The notes: generated by a model from the letters alone, not told the origin. A stretch of DNA of 64,000 nucleotides from Vibrio kanaloae (GCF_024347535.1 NZ_AP025497.1:2046001-2110000), one strand, 5' to 3'. Shown: positions 29,177 to 39,441, counted from the first letter of the stretch. Made by a program: numbers and translations.

Positions 29177-29911
29177 TTACACCATGTACATACCGCCATT
29201 GACGTGAAGTGTTTCACCTGTGATATAAGCTGCCGCAGGTGACGCCAAAAATACCACAGCTTCAGCGATTTCGCGAGGGTCACCTAGTCGACCTGCTGGT
29301 ACATTCGCCAAAGTTGCTGCACGTTGGTCATCATTTAGCGCTTTAGTCATGTCAGTTTCGATGAAACCAGGAGCTACAGTGTTCACTGTAACGCCACGAG
29401 ACGCAACTTCACGAGCCATTGATTTAGTAAAACCAATTACGCCTGCTTTTGCAGCTGCGTAGTTAGCTTGACCAGCGTTACCCATAGTACCGACTACAGA
29501 ACCAACGTTAACAATACGACCTTGACGCTTCTTCATCATGCCACGCAATACAGCTTTAGACATGCGGAAAATAGGCGTTAGGTTAGTATCAATGATGTCA
29601 TTCCACTCATCGTCTTTCATACGCATCAGTAGGTTATCACGAGTGATACCAGCGTTGTTAACTAGAATATCAATTGCACCAAATTCATCGTTGATGGTTT
29701 TCAGTGTAGCAGCAATTGAGTCAACATCTGTTACATTAAGAGCAAGACCTTTACCGCTCTCACCTAGGTACTCACTGATTGCAGCAGCGCCGCCTTCAGA
29801 AGTAGCCGTACCGATAACTTTAGCACCACGCTCAACTAAAAGTTCAGCGATTGCACGACCGATACCACGGCTTGCGCCTGTAACGAGTGCAACTTTGCCT
29901 TCTAAATTCAT
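29177..29911 (-). CDS. fabG: 3-oxoacyl-ACP reductase FabG
   Basis: A 244-residue SDR that reduces beta-ketoacyl-ACP with NADPH. It has TGASRGIG near the N-terminus, NNAG, a catalytic serine in NVGSVVG, YAAAK and the terminal block ITGETLHVNGGMYMV. Two adjacent ATG codons exist (29914 and 29911); the second has the better spacing to GAGA and begins MNLEGKVAL. It follows fabD by 25 bases. Confidence 0.96.
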   Translation of the reverse strand: MNLEGKVALVTGASRGIGRAIAELLVERGAKVIGTATSEGGAAAISEYLGESGKGLALNVTDVDSIAATLKTINDEFGAIDILVNNAGITRDNLLMRMKDDEWNDIIDTNLTPIFRMSKAVLRGMMKKRQGRIVNVGSVVGTMGNAGQANYAAAKAGVIGFTKSMAREVASRGVTVNTVAPGFIETDMTKALNDDQRAATLANVPAGRLGDPREIAEAVVFLASPAAAYITGETLHVNGGMYMV

Positions 29912-29936
29912 CATAACTTCTCTATTAAGTGATTAA

Positions 29937-30860
29937 TTACCTAGCAGCGTCTAGTGATGCAGTGTCATTAACTGCAGCAGCTGTCATAGTTTTTACGATT
30001 CGTTTTGTTAGACCAGTAAGAACTTTACCTGGACCTAATTCTAGTAGCTTCTCAACGCCTTGCTCGTTCATTGCTTGTACGCCTTCGGTCCAACGGACTG
30101 GGCTGTATAGCTGACGAACAAGTGCCTCTTTAATTTTCGCAGGGTCTGTTTCAGCAACAACATCAACGTTATTGATAACAGGCAATGCTGGCGTGTTGAA
30201 CTCTAGCGCTTCTAGAGCCACTGCTAGCTTGTCTGCTGCAGGTTTCATCAGTGCACAGTGAGACGGCACAGAAACAGGTAAAGGAAGTGCACGCTTAGCG
30301 CCCGCTTCTTTACATAGTGCACCAGCACGCTCTACTGCTGCTTTGTTACCTGCGATAACAACTTGGCCAGGAGAGTTAAAGTTAACTGGAGACACAACTT
30401 CGTCTTGCGCAGCTTCTTCACACGCTTTAGCAATCGCTTCATCGTCTAGACCGATGATTGCGTACATTGCACCAACACCTGCAGGAACCGCTTCTTGCAT
30501 CAGTTGACCACGTAGTTCAACCAGCTTGATCGCTTCTTTAAAGTCGATAACGCCAGCACATACAAGTGCAGAATATTCACCTAGGCTGTGACCTGCTAGA
30601 TTTACAGGTTGCTCTAGGCCAAGCTCTTGCCATACACGCCAAATTGCAACAGACGCTGTTAATAGAGCCGGTTGAGTGCGAAAAGTTTCATTTAGATTTT
30701 CTACTGGACCATCTTGAACCAATGCCCATAGATCGTAACCAAGTGCTTCTGAAGCTTCAGCAAATGTCTGTTTTACAACATCATACTGTTCGCCTAGGTC
30801 AGCAAGCATACCGATAGCTTGAGAACCTTGGCCTGGGAATACGATAGCAAACTTGCTCAT
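29937..30860 (-). CDS. fabD: Malonyl CoA-ACP transacylase
   Basis: A 307-residue enzyme loading malonate onto ACP. The N-terminal FPGQGSQ, the nucleophile in GHSLGEYSAL and the catalytic histidine in VPSHCALM are visible. The length matches E. coli FabD (309). An intra-operon hairpin lies between fabH and this gene. Confidence 0.96.
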   Translation of the reverse strand: MSKFAIVFPGQGSQAIGMLADLGEQYDVVKQTFAEASEALGYDLWALVQDGPVENLNETFRTQPALLTASVAIWRVWQELGLEQPVNLAGHSLGEYSALVCAGVIDFKEAIKLVELRGQLMQEAVPAGVGAMYAIIGLDDEAIAKACEEAAQDEVVSPVNFNSPGQVVIAGNKAAVERAGALCKEAGAKRALPLPVSVPSHCALMKPAADKLAVALEALEFNTPALPVINNVDVVAETDPAKIKEALVRQLYSPVRWTEGVQAMNEQGVEKLLELGPGKVLTGLTKRIVKTMTAAAVNDTASLDAAR

Positions 30861-30895
30861 TGTAATTTTCCTTTAAGCAAAGCAAAAAATTGAAT

Positions 30896-30918
30896 AAGGC
30901 ACATAAGTTATGTGCCTT
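30896..30918 (-). other. Perfect hairpin in the fabH-fabD spacer
   Basis: AAGGCACATAA and TTATGTGCCTT form an 11-bp arm pair around a single central G, so the loop must open a few pairs. On the minus strand AT-rich sequence ending in TTTTTT follows after about 7 bases. It may act as a leaky terminator or an RNA processing site. Confidence 0.6.
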
Positions 30919-30940
30919 GTTTGTTGATTATCGCTTGGGG

Positions 30941-31891
30941 TTAGAATTTAACTAACGCAGAACCCCAAGTGAAGCCGCCGCCAAATGCTTCAAGTAGAAG
31001 CGTTTGACCACGTTTAATTCGCCCGTCGCGAACAGCCTCATCAAGAGCCGTAGGTACGGTAGCTGCTGACGTGTTGCCGTGCTTATCAAGAGTAATCACT
31101 ACTTGATCAAGCGACATCGTCAGCTTTTTAGCGGTTGCCGAGATAATACGGTAGTTCGCTTGGTGTGGAACTAACCAATCAAGCTCTGACTTATCCATAT
31201 TGTTCGCCGCTAATGTGTCTTTAACTAGCTTAGAAAGCTGAGTTACCGCCACTTTAAATACTTCGTTGCCCGCCATGTGCAGCCATTTGTCTGCATCACC
31301 GCCACGCTCTGGTACTTCTAAGCTTAGAAGCTCACCGTATTTACCGTCAGAGTAAATATGAGTAGACAAAATACCTGGCTCTTCGCTTGCGCCTACAACC
31401 ACCGCGCCTGCTGCATCACCAAATAGGATGATAGTAGAGCGGTCAGTCGGATCACAGGTTTTTGACAGTGCATCAGCACCAATTACCAAAACGTTCTTAC
31501 ACATGCCAGTCTTGATGTGTTGATCAGCAACAGACAGTGCGTAGACAAAACCAGAACACGCCGCAGCCAAATCAAACGCAGGGCAGCCTTTGATACCAAG
31601 CTTGCCTTGTACCTGACAAGCCGAAGACGGGAATGTATGGCTACTGCTGGTTGTCGCAACGATGATTAAATCAATCTCTTCTTTGTCGATACCTGCCATT
31701 TCAATGGCATTTTCAGCAGCGTAAAACGCCATATCAGCAACGGTTTCGTTTTCCGCTGAAATACGACGCTCTTTAATACCAGTTCTAGCAACGATCCACT
31801 CATCGCTAGTCTCTACCATTTTCTCTAAGTCTGCGTTAGTACGCACCTGAGATGGCAAGTAGCTGCCAGTACCTAAAATTTTGCTATACAT
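30941..31891 (-). CDS. fabH: Beta-ketoacyl-ACP synthase III
   Basis: A 316-residue initiating condensing enzyme that joins acetyl-CoA to malonyl-ACP. The Cys-His-Asn triad is seen in [18 protein letters not shown] and HGNTSAATV. The length matches E. coli FabH (317). It lies five bases after plsX, so the two are co-transcribed. Confidence 0.96.
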   Translation of the reverse strand: MYSKILGTGSYLPSQVRTNADLEKMVETSDEWIVARTGIKERRISAENETVADMAFYAAENAIEMAGIDKEEIDLIIVATTSSSHTFPSSACQVQGKLGIKGCPAFDLAAACSGFVYALSVADQHIKTGMCKNVLVIGADALSKTCDPTDRSTIILFGDAAGAVVVGASEEPGILSTHIYSDGKYGELLSLEVPERGGDADKWLHMAGNEVFKVAVTQLSKLVKDTLAANNMDKSELDWLVPHQANYRIISATAKKLTMSLDQVVITLDKHGNTSAATVPTALDEAVRDGRIKRGQTLLLEAFGGGFTWGSALVKF

Positions 31892-31896
31892 GAAGA

Positions 31897-32922
31897 CTAA
31901 TAATGCCTCTCGAGTAAAACCGCTTCCAAACGATCGCTAATGCGGCTGGGGACTTGTCGTTTGACCTCGTGTACTGCTTCACCAATCGCGTTGACGACTG
32001 CAGACACATCAGCACTTCCATGACTTTTAATGACAATGCCGCGCAATCCTAACAAACTTGCGCCGTTATACTGGTCGGGGTTCAAGGTTTTTAATTCAGT
32101 AAATAGCTCAGAAAACAGCATTCTGGCTATCCAACCCTTTATTGTTGAAGCCATCATGCGCGTTTTTAGCTTATCAATAAAGAGCTGAGCCGTACCTTCG
32201 CACGTTTTTAAGCAGACATTGCCCACAAAACCATCACATACGACGACATCAGCAGCATCTTGAAGTAATTGATTACCCTCAATATAGCCTATGAAGTTCA
32301 CAGACTGAGTATTAGACAACATTTCAGCGCATCGTTTTACAAGGTCATTGCCTTTAATTTCTTCTGCACCGATATTCAAGATAGCGACACGTGGTGCGCG
32401 ACCTAAATGTTGTTCTGCTAATGCACTGCCCATGACAGCAAACTGAAAGAGTGAATCTGCGTCACTAGAAACGTTCGCCCCTAAATCAAGCATCCATGTG
32501 CGATTTCCGGATGCAGTAGGCAAAGCTGAAACCAATGCAGGCCTATCAATACAGGGAAGAAGTTTGAGTCTGAAACGGGATAAAGCCATCAGTGCGCCAG
32601 TGTTACCACCACTCACACAAGCATCAGCCTGTGATTCGGCAACCAGATCGATAGCGACACGCATAGAGCTACCCTGACTATTACGTAAGGCTAGTGAAGG
32701 TTTTTCAGAATTGGAAATGACTCGATCACAATGCTGGATACTCAAACGAGAATCAGGCATTCGACCTAATGAAGATAATTGAGATGTGATCGCGTTTCGA
32801 TCACCTATTAGAATGACTTTTAGCTCTGGGAAATACGACAGTGCCTGCACGGCGGCAGGCACTGTTACACGAGGACCGAAGTCCCCGCCCATTGCATCAA
32901 GCGCAACGGTTAGATTTTGCAA
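31897..32922 (-). CDS. plsX: Phosphate acyltransferase PlsX
   Basis: A 341-residue enzyme that turns acyl-ACP into acyl-phosphate at the start of phospholipid synthesis. Family blocks include [11 protein letters not shown] at the N-terminus, [13 protein letters not shown] and [17 protein letters not shown]. The gene order rpmF-plsX-fabH-fabD-fabG-acpP-fabF is the classical cluster. The start lies 9 bases after the rpmF stop. Confidence 0.96.
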   Translation of the reverse strand: MQNLTVALDAMGGDFGPRVTVPAAVQALSYFPELKVILIGDRNAITSQLSSLGRMPDSRLSIQHCDRVISNSEKPSLALRNSQGSSMRVAIDLVAESQADACVSGGNTGALMALSRFRLKLLPCIDRPALVSALPTASGNRTWMLDLGANVSSDADSLFQFAVMGSALAEQHLGRAPRVAILNIGAEEIKGNDLVKRCAEMLSNTQSVNFIGYIEGNQLLQDAADVVVCDGFVGNVCLKTCEGTAQLFIDKLKTRMMASTIKGWIARMLFSELFTELKTLNPDQYNGASLLGLRGIVIKSHGSADVSAVVNAIGEAVHEVKRQVPSRISDRLEAVLLERHY

Positions 32923-32931
32923 AGGTCAACC

Positions 32932-33102
32932 TTACTTGTTGATAACCTTTTTGCCGCGGTAGAAACCTTCGGCAGTCACGTTGTGACGTAGGTGAGTTTC
33001 ACCTGAAGTTGCGTCTACAGAAAGTGCAGCTGTAGTTAGCGCATCGTGTGAACGACGCATGCCACGCATTGAACGTGATTTCTTGCTCTTTTGTACGGCC
33101 AT
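32932..33102 (-). CDS. rpmF: 50S ribosomal protein L32
   Basis: A 56-codon frame translating to [19 protein letters not shown] and ending RGKKVINK, the standard bacterial L32. It is basic, short and located between yceD and plsX as in E. coli. L32 lies near the peptidyl transferase region of the large subunit. This copy has no zinc-binding cysteines. Confidence 0.97.
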   Translation of the reverse strand: MAVQKSKKSRSMRGMRRSHDALTTAALSVDATSGETHLRHNVTAEGFYRGKKVINK

Positions 33103-33137
33103 TGACCCTACTCCTATGTAAATTCTTAAAGAAGTAA

Positions 33138-33665
33138 TTACTTCTTTAAGCTTTTTAAAACATCAAATGGATTCGGCTTTTTGTCTTCCTCAATTTCTTC
33201 AGGAAGTTCACCAAACACCAAGTTATTTGAGTTAACGCTACATTTCGCATCGTCGTGCATTGCTATTTGTGGCAATCCAAGGATGAACTCGTCTTCAACT
33301 AATTGAATCAGGTCTAACTCACCGTACTCGTTCAGATCTACCAAATCGTACTCTTCCGGTGCTTCCTCTTCACTTTTCTCACTGTAAACAGGAGTATAAG
33401 TAAATTGGACATCGCACTCATGTGCGAAAACCTCATTACAACGTTGACACTCTAAATCGACTTCGACGTTAGCTTTACCAGAGATAACGACTAATCGTTG
33501 TTCATCAAGCCCAAATGACATTGAGACTTGCGCGTCACGTTTTACGCCTTCAGTTGCTTCAGTTAAACGCTTCAAAAGACTGACCTGAATGATACCATTC
33601 ACATCGAGTCGTTTTTGAGCCGTTCTTGCCGGATCAACTGTACGCGGTATTTTTTCCTTTTGCAT
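33138..33665 (-). CDS. yceD: YceD family protein (DUF177), 23S rRNA accumulation protein
   Basis: A 175-residue protein with the DUF177 layout: a basic N-terminus, a beta-rich middle with CQRC in [12 protein letters not shown], a strongly acidic stretch ([20 protein letters not shown]) and a third conserved cysteine in DDAKCSVN. In E. coli and plants YceD homologues are needed for normal 23S rRNA levels, which fits its constant pairing with rpmF. It is the first gene of this operon and is divergent from yceF. Confidence 0.93.
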   Translation of the reverse strand: MQKEKIPRTVDPARTAQKRLDVNGIIQVSLLKRLTEATEGVKRDAQVSMSFGLDEQRLVVISGKANVEVDLECQRCNEVFAHECDVQFTYTPVYSEKSEEEAPEEYDLVDLNEYGELDLIQLVEDEFILGLPQIAMHDDAKCSVNSNNLVFGELPEEIEEDKKPNPFDVLKSLKK

Positions 33666-33814
33666 AGGGCGCGAATCTTATCTTCCAAATCATGTTTAGT
33701 CAAAGGAAATGGCAAAAAAAATGTACTTTCCTGCCTTTCCTATTCAGAGCATTATGAATAGCAGGACAAGTTACGTTATCCTGAGATAAATGCTTCCTTG
33801 AATTGTAAATTAAA

Positions 33815-34396
33815 ATGAGAAATTACCAACTAGTTTTAGCCTCTACATCACCATTTAGGCAAGAGATCCTCAAAAAACTACAGTTAAGCTTCATTACAGC
33901 CAAGCCAGACTGCGATGAAACGCCGCTTCCAGAAGAGGCACCTCAACAGTTAGTGATGCGCCTTGCCGAGGCCAAAGCTAAGTCTTGTACTGTGGAGCAA
34001 CCTAGCTTAGTCATTGGCTCTGATCAGGTTTGTGTGATTGATGGAGAGATCATAGGTAAGCCTCACACTCGAGAAAAAGCGATCGAGCAGTTATCTCGTC
34101 AAAGCGGCAAGAGCATTACTTTTTATACTGGGCTTTCGGTTTGGAACAACGAGACCAATGAAGCTGACACGCGTCTCGACACCTTTGTTGTGCATTTCCG
34201 CGATTTAACTAAGCAACAGATCATGAGTTATGTCGAGAAAGAACAGCCTTATTACTGCGCAGGTAGCTTTATGTGTGAAGGGTTAGGCATCGCGTTGTTT
34301 AAGCAGATGGAAGGGAAAGACCCGAATACTTTGATCGGCTTGCCGCTGATCGATCTCATCGATATGTTAGAAACGCAAGGAATGAGTGTGTTGTAA
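33815..34396 (+). CDS. yceF: Maf family nucleotide pyrophosphatase YceF
   Basis: A 193-residue Maf protein. The N-terminal LASTSPFRQEIL, the glutamate/aspartate site in VIGSDQVCVIDG and GLPLIDLIDML are family marks. The YceF branch hydrolyses 7-methyl-GTP in E. coli, a house-cleaning activity. There is no clear Shine-Dalgarno sequence before the ATG, but the start fits the family. It is divergent from yceD across 149 bases that contain the inverted pair CTATTCA (33740-33746) and TGAATAG (33755-33761). Confidence 0.93.
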   Translation: MRNYQLVLASTSPFRQEILKKLQLSFITAKPDCDETPLPEEAPQQLVMRLAEAKAKSCTVEQPSLVIGSDQVCVIDGEIIGKPHTREKAIEQLSRQSGKSITFYTGLSVWNNETNEADTRLDTFVVHFRDLTKQQIMSYVEKEQPYYCAGSFMCEGLGIALFKQMEGKDPNTLIGLPLIDLIDMLETQGMSVL

Positions 34397-34417
34397 CGGA
34401 TACACTCTCTTTGTTAG

Positions 34418-34550
34418 AGATTCCCTATTCCTTCCTTCGTCAGTCTAGGGAATGACGGGGCACTAAACTTTATCTAATCAGCTAATGTTATAGAACGTGA
34501 CTTTAAAAAGTTGTCATCCTTAAGAGCGAGGAACGGGCGAGTTGGGGATC
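34418..34550. repeat. Dispersed vibrio intergenic repeat, copy A
   Basis: This stretch contains TTCCCTA/TAGGGAA arms (34421-34452) and, further on, a GAGCGAGGAACGGGCGAG block leading into GGGGATCT. Reverse-complemented, AGATCCCC-A-CTCG and CGTCATTCCCTAGA reappear in the cobO-asmA gap (copy B). It is non-coding and lies just after yceF. Confidence 0.6.
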
Positions 34551-34570
34551 TTCTACAACAGATAAAACAA

Positions 34571-34600
34571 AAAAGGTTGACGATATTCGTCAACCTTTTC
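34571..34600. terminator. Bidirectional terminator between yceF and rluC
   Basis: AAGGTTGACG and CGTCAACCTT flank ATATT, with an A-run before and TTTT after, placed between two convergent genes. Confidence 0.9.
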
Positions 34601-34643
34601 AATTTGATGCGTCTGACACTCAATTCACAAAAATTTATGATTT

Positions 34644-34671
34644 CGTATCTCGTATCTCGTATCTCGTATCT
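34644..34671. repeat. Heptamer tandem repeat (CGTATCT x4)
   Basis: Four perfect copies of CGTATCT end two bases before the rluC stop codon. Such repeats can change copy number by slippage. Here it lies outside the gene, in the rluC 3' untranslated region. Confidence 0.9.
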
Positions 34672-34673
34672 TC

Positions 34674-35618
34674 TTAGAGCTTACGTAAACCAGTTAAGGC
34701 TTTCTCTAGCCTTCTTTCCATTGGCGCAGAGATATCCATCTTCTCTTCACTACCTGGGTGTGTGAACTTGATGTTTGCTGCATGTAGGAACAGACGATCA
34801 AGACCAACCTTGCCCGTGTAAGCGTCGAAACGACGATCACCATAGCGATCATCCCAAGCAATTGGGTGTCCAGTATACTGAGCGTGCACACGGATTTGGT
34901 GTGTACGGCCTGTAATCGGGCTAGCCTGAATCAACGTCGCCTCTTGGAATTTCTCTAAAACCTTAAAGCGGGTTTCAGAAGCTTTACCATTCGGGTTCAC
35001 TCGAACAATGCTATTCACTTCATTTTTTAACAAAGGCGCGTTAACGACTTTACAGCTGTTCTTCCATTCGCCCATGACTAAAGCGAAGTAGTATTTCTGA
35101 ACCGTTTTTTCACGGAACTGTGCTTGAAGGTGTCTTAGCGCCGAACGCTTCTTAGCAACAAGCAAAATGCCAGACGTATCTCTATCGATACGGTGCACTA
35201 ATTCAAGAAAACGAGCATCAGGGCGAAGAGCACGTAATGCTTCAATCGCGCCAAACTTTAATCCGCTACCACCATGAACAGCAGTGCCAGACGGTTTATT
35301 AAGAATTAACATGTGATCATCTTCATAAATGATGCACTGTTCTAATTCTGAAACCTTGTTGAGTTTCGTGCTCGGCACGTTCTCTTCTGTTTTCTCTTCA
35401 ATCGTAACCGGAGGAATACGGACTAAATCGCCAGCTTTTAGCTTGTACTCAGCCTTGATGCGTTTTTTATTTACGCGGACTTCGCCTTTACGCACGATTC
35501 GGTAAATCATGCTTTTCGGAATGTTTTTTAATTGGTTGCGTAAGAAGTTATCGATACGCTGACCAGCCATATCTTCGTCAATGTCGACGAATTGGACTTG
35601 GGTTCTAATTTCGCTCAT
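34674..35618 (-). CDS. rluC: 23S rRNA pseudouridine synthase RluC
   Basis: A 314-residue protein with an N-terminal S4 RNA-binding domain (IDNFLRNQLKNIPKSMIYRIVRKGEVRVN region) followed by the RluA-type catalytic domain. The catalytic aspartate lies in HRIDRDTSGILLVAK. It resembles E. coli RluC, which modifies U955, U2504 and U2580. It is divergent from rne, the same arrangement as in E. coli, which supports RluC over RluD or RluA. Confidence 0.94.
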   Translation of the reverse strand: MSEIRTQVQFVDIDEDMAGQRIDNFLRNQLKNIPKSMIYRIVRKGEVRVNKKRIKAEYKLKAGDLVRIPPVTIEEKTEENVPSTKLNKVSELEQCIIYEDDHMLILNKPSGTAVHGGSGLKFGAIEALRALRPDARFLELVHRIDRDTSGILLVAKKRSALRHLQAQFREKTVQKYYFALVMGEWKNSCKVVNAPLLKNEVNSIVRVNPNGKASETRFKVLEKFQEATLIQASPITGRTHQIRVHAQYTGHPIAWDDRYGDRRFDAYTGKVGLDRLFLHAANIKFTHPGSEEKMDISAPMERRLEKALTGLRKL

Positions 35619-35873
35619 TGCGCTATTGTATCACTGTCACTTTTGATAATTGAGATTTTCTTAAGCCTATTCCAAACTTATTTATCCAGAAGACCTAACA
35701 CTCATTTCTTAAGTAGTGGTCAAAGTTTGATATTTCTTTGATTCTTCGAACAAAAAAGCACCAGGATTCGTGCAAATTGAAATATCAGTTGATAAATTAT
35801 TTATAGACAGTGAGTTAGAGCTATCAAAACCCAAACAAAAACTGTTTTTTTTACCGCATTACTACAAAGCAGA

Positions 35874-35902
35874 TTGCTGTGTTTACCGACCACTGCTATA
35901 GT
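35874..35902 (+). promoter_or_regulatory. Candidate rne promoter
   Basis: TTGCTG at 35874-35879 and TATAGT at 35897-35902 are separated by 17 bases. Initiation near 35908 would give a leader of about 330 bases, close to the 361-base rne leader of E. coli. Confidence 0.5.
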
Positions 35903-35907
35903 TCACA

Positions 35908-36236
35908 GCTGCTATCAATGGTTTGATTAATATTTAAACAGCTAACCATTCATAAGCAAGTAAATGAGTAGATAACTCAGATTAGACAGTGCTGCAACCG
36001 GCGTAAGACACGGTCAACTGAGCTCCTTATCGCTCTACTCACGTAAACTCATGTTGAGTATTCACCGCCACATCGCGGATCATAGGTTAACTCCCTATGA
36101 TGACTGACGTGCCCCAGAGCATCCCTCTCCAGCCGGGAGGCTGCACCGATAAAGCCATGGGATCTGGCACCATGAGAAACGAAATAAAGCGATAAGAACA
36201 ATGATGAAAATAAGAAAAGACAATGAGAATTTCTAA
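35908..36236 (+). promoter_or_regulatory. rne 5' leader (autoregulatory RNA, rne5-like)
   Basis: A long gene-free leader precedes RNase E. It contains clear hairpins, for example CATAGG/CCTATG at 36083-36101 and CCCTCTCC/GGGAGG around 36124-36142. In enterobacteria the rne leader is a known structured sensor that RNase E cleaves to lower its own mRNA. Position, length and structure fit, but I could not match individual helices to the Rfam model. Confidence 0.6.
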
Positions 36237-39200
36237 ATGAAAAGAATGTTAATTAACGCAACTCAAAAAGAAGAGTTGCGTGTCGCTTTGGTTGACGGCC
36301 AGCGACTGTTCGATCTCGATATCGAAAGTCCAGGTCACGAGTCAAAAAAAGCGAATATCTACAAAGGACGTATTACCCGTATTGAACCAAGCCTAGAAGC
36401 GGCATTTGTTGATTACGGCGCAGAACGTCACGGTTTCCTCCCTCTTAAAGAAATTGCCCGCGAATACTTCCCTGAAGGTTATACATACCAAGGCCGTCCT
36501 AGCATTAAAGAAGTGCTAAAAGAAGGCCAAGAAGTAATCGTACAAGTAGAGAAAGAAGAACGTGGTAGCAAAGGTGCTGCACTGACAACTTTCATCTCTT
36601 TGGCTGGTAGTTACTTAGTTCTTATGCCTAATAACCCTCGTGCTGGCGGTATTTCTCGTCGTATCGAAGGTGATGAACGCACTCAACTGAAAGCAGCATT
36701 AAGCACTCTTGAACTTCCTCAAGGTATGGGCTTAATCGTGCGTACAGCGGGTGTTGGCAAAAGTGCAGAAGAGCTAGAATGGGACCTGAATGTTCTATTG
36801 AACCATTGGGGCGCTATCAAGCAAGCTTCTGATTCAAATGCAGCTCCTTTCCTAATTCACCAAGAGAGTAACGTTATTGTTCGCGCAATTCGTGACTACC
36901 TACGTCGTGATATTGGCGAGATTCTAATCGACAGCAATACTATTTTTGAACGTGCACAAGCGCACATTCAATTAATACGCCCAGATTTCATGAATCGCGT
37001 TAAGAAATACGATGGTGAAGTACCACTATTCAGCCATTACCAGATTGAAAGCCAGATCGAATCTGCTTTCCAACGTGAAGTTCGCCTTCCATCTGGTGGT
37101 TCTATCGTAATCGACCCAACAGAAGCTCTGACTTCTATCGATATCAACTCTGCTCGTGCAACAAAGGGCGGCGATATTGAAGAAACAGCGCTAAACACCA
37201 ACCTAGAAGCTGCCGATGAAATTGCACGTCAATTACGTCTACGTGATCTAGGTGGTCTTGTTGTAATCGACTTTATCGATATGACTCCGGTTCGCCACCA
37301 ACGCGAAGTAGAGAGCCGTCTACGTGATGCCGTTCGTTTAGATCGCGCACGTGTTCAGATTGGTCGTATTTCTCGCTTTGGTCTTCTAGAGATGTCCCGC
37401 CAACGTTTGAGCCCATCATTAGCAGAAGCAAGCCACCACATTTGTCCTCGTTGTACAGGTACTGGTGTTGTTCGTGATAACGAATCACTAGCACTGTCTG
37501 TTCTACGTCTAATTGAAGAAGAAGCTCTAAAAGACAACACTGCGCAAGTTCTTGCTGTAGTCCCTGTTCCTATCGCTTCTTACCTATTGAACGAAAAACG
37601 TCGCTCAGTAAATCACATCGAGAAGAACCAAGAAGTTAAGATCACTGTTGTACCTAACTCTGACATGGAAACACCACATTTTGAGGTTATCCGTGTACGT
37701 GAAGGTGAAGAGTTCGATCTACTGTCTTACCTACTGCCTAACAAGCTAGAAGCTCTAAAAGAAGCGGAAAGCAAAGAACCAGCAGAACAGACTGTTCGTC
37801 CTAAAAAGCTCGAAGAGCCAGCTCTGAAAGGTTTTGCAGCTCCAGCTCAATCAGCACCATCTCCATCTTCGGATCCAGCACCTAAAGCGGTAGAGAAGAA
37901 AGCTGAGCCGGCAACGACTCAAGAACCAGGCCTGATTGGTCGTTTCTTCAAAGCAATCGGTAGCTTCCTCTTTAGCTCTGCAGCTCAAGAAGAGAAGCAA
38001 AAAGCACAAGAAGAGAAAAAAGAAGAAGAAAAACCTAAAAACAATCGAAACAACGGCAATCGTCAGCGCCGTGATCGTAACGATAACCGTCGTCGCAACC
38101 AACGTGGTGAACGTAGCGAGCGTGGTGACAATCGTAACGAAAACCGTGACAACAAACGTCGTCGTAAGCCAGCTCGTGACGAGAAGCCTGAAGAGCAGAA
38201 AGAAGTAGCTCCACAGCAAAATCGTCAGCCTCGTAAGCCTAAGCAAGATCGTCGTAACAAACCACGCGATGAGCATAAGCAACGCGAAGAGCAAGCTCCA
38301 TCTAAATTAGCAGAAGAAGGTCTACAGCTAGCGGCAGAAGCTCAAGCTGATAAACCAGAAGTGCCTAAGGCTAAGCCTGAAGCGAAAGCGGCTAAGATTA
38401 AAGAGCGTCGTCAGCGTCGTAAACTGAACAAGCAAGTTCGTGTTAAAGACCAGCAAGCTCAAGCTGAAGATAATGCTTCAAAAGAGCAGGTTATTGCTAA
38501 AGAACAATCTGTTTCAAAAGAACAGTCAGTAGCTCAAGAGCAAAAAGTTGCGGAACAAGTAGAAGCAACTCAAGCGAATGCAGAGCAAACTGAACAGGAA
38601 GAGCCGAAACAACGTCGTAACCGTCGTTCTCCACGTCACCTACGTGCAAGTGGTCAACGTCGTCGTCGCGGTCGTGATCGTCGCCCTAACCCATTCCGCC
38701 TACGTAAAGGTGGTGTAGCTTCTCCAGAGATGGCGATGGGTAAAGTAATGCCTCGCTTCATTCCAAAACCTCACCACAAGCAGGCAAAACCTGAAGTAGC
38801 TGAAGTTCAAGTAGCAGTTGAAGCTCAAACATCTGTTCAAGAGCAGAATGTTGCTCTAGAGACGGTACCACAAAGCAATGTAGCAATGGCTGGCGGCTTC
38901 GCATGTCCAGAGCTTGCAATGGGTAAAGTTATCATCCGTCGTGAAGATGCTGTTATTGCTGAAGAAGTGGCTACTGAACCTAAGGTTGAAGCTCCTGCAG
39001 TCGTTGAAGAGGCACCTGTGATTGTTGAAACTGCGAAAGTTGAAGCTCCAGTGATTGCAGAAGCGACGAAAGTTGAAGCGCCTGTTGTAGCAGAAGCTGT
39101 GCAAGCAGAAGCAGCACCAGTTGTTGAAGCTGAAGCGCCTAAAGCTGAAAGTGCAAAAGTTGAAGAAGCACCTGTTGTGAAAGCAGAAGCTCCAAAGGCA

Positions 39201-39377
39201 GCGGTTGCTAAAAAGCAAGCAGGTTCACCAATGACTAAAGCTCCTGGTCCACAAGAGATCAAAGAGATTGAAGTTGTTGCAGCTCCGTTCCGCGCTGAGC
39301 GCTTTGTATCGAAAGGTGCAGGCAGTCAGGCAGCGTCGAACAAAGCTGGCGCGGCGATGACTAAGCCAAACTACTAG
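36237..39377 (+). CDS. rne: Ribonuclease E
   Basis: A 1046-residue endonuclease, scaffold of the RNA degradosome. The catalytic half (about 1-530) has the S1 domain ([20 protein letters not shown]), the DNase I-like site with IDFIDM and the zinc link CPRCTGTG. A possible membrane-binding helix follows ([15 protein letters not shown], about 565-580). The rest is disordered: Arg-rich RNA-binding stretches, an Ala/Val/Glu/Pro repeat region (about 905-1000), and two near-identical motifs [13 protein letters not shown] (825-837) and [13 protein letters not shown] (886-898). The C-terminal end resembles PNPase-binding tails. Confidence 0.97.
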   Translation: MKRMLINATQKEELRVALVDGQRLFDLDIESPGHESKKANIYKGRITRIEPSLEAAFVDYGAERHGFLPLKEIAREYFPEGYTYQGRPSIKEVLKEGQEVIVQVEKEERGSKGAALTTFISLAGSYLVLMPNNPRAGGISRRIEGDERTQLKAALSTLELPQGMGLIVRTAGVGKSAEELEWDLNVLLNHWGAIKQASDSNAAPFLIHQESNVIVRAIRDYLRRDIGEILIDSNTIFERAQAHIQLIRPDFMNRVKKYDGEVPLFSHYQIESQIESAFQREVRLPSGGSIVIDPTEALTSIDINSARATKGGDIEETALNTNLEAADEIARQLRLRDLGGLVVIDFIDMTPVRHQREVESRLRDAVRLDRARVQIGRISRFGLLEMSRQRLSPSLAEASHHICPRCTGTGVVRDNESLALSVLRLIEEEALKDNTAQVLAVVPVPIASYLLNEKRRSVNHIEKNQEVKITVVPNSDMETPHFEVIRVREGEEFDLLSYLLPNKLEALKEAESKEPAEQTVRPKKLEEPALKGFAAPAQSAPSPSSDPAPKAVEKKAEPATTQEPGLIGRFFKAIGSFLFSSAAQEEKQKAQEEKKEEEKPKNNRNNGNRQRRDRNDNRRRNQRGERSERGDNRNENRDNKRRRKPARDEKPEEQKEVAPQQNRQPRKPKQDRRNKPRDEHKQREEQAPSKLAEEGLQLAAEAQADKPEVPKAKPEAKAAKIKERRQRRKLNKQVRVKDQQAQAEDNASKEQVIAKEQSVSKEQSVAQEQKVAEQVEATQANAEQTEQEEPKQRRNRRSPRHLRASGQRRRRGRDRRPNPFRLRKGGVASPEMAMGKVMPRFIPKPHHKQAKPEVAEVQVAVEAQTSVQEQNVALETVPQSNVAMAGGFACPELAMGKVIIRREDAVIAEEVATEPKVEAPAVVEEAPVIVETAKVEAPVIAEATKVEAPVVAEAVQAEAAPVVEAEAPKAESAKVEEAPVVKAEAPKAAVAKKQAGSPMTKAPGPQEIKEIEVVAAPFRAERFVSKGAGSQAASNKAGAAMTKPNY

Positions 39378-39411
39378 CGATTACTGATAGATAATCGCAA
39401 GTAAATAGAAT

Positions 39412-39441
39412 CAAAGGCTGCTTATTAAAGCAGCCTTTTTC
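39412..39441 (+). terminator. Rho-independent terminator of rne
   Basis: AAGGCTGC (39414-39421) and GCAGCCTT (39430-39437) flank TTATTAAA, and T's follow. Confidence 0.9.

Noticed and set aside
34644..34671. Heptamer repeats as a possible CRISPR array
   Set aside because: The units are contiguous with no spacers and far too short; there are no cas genes in the window.
37851..38294. Long minus-strand and plus-strand frames inside rne
   Set aside because: They arise from the low-complexity Arg/Glu/Lys-rich region of RNase E read in other frames.
38837..39262. 141- and 120-residue minus-strand frames rich in Ala/Thr/Ser or Phe/Asn/Cys
   Set aside because: They are reverse-frame readings of the Ala/Val/Glu/Pro repeats of rne and lack ribosome binding sites.
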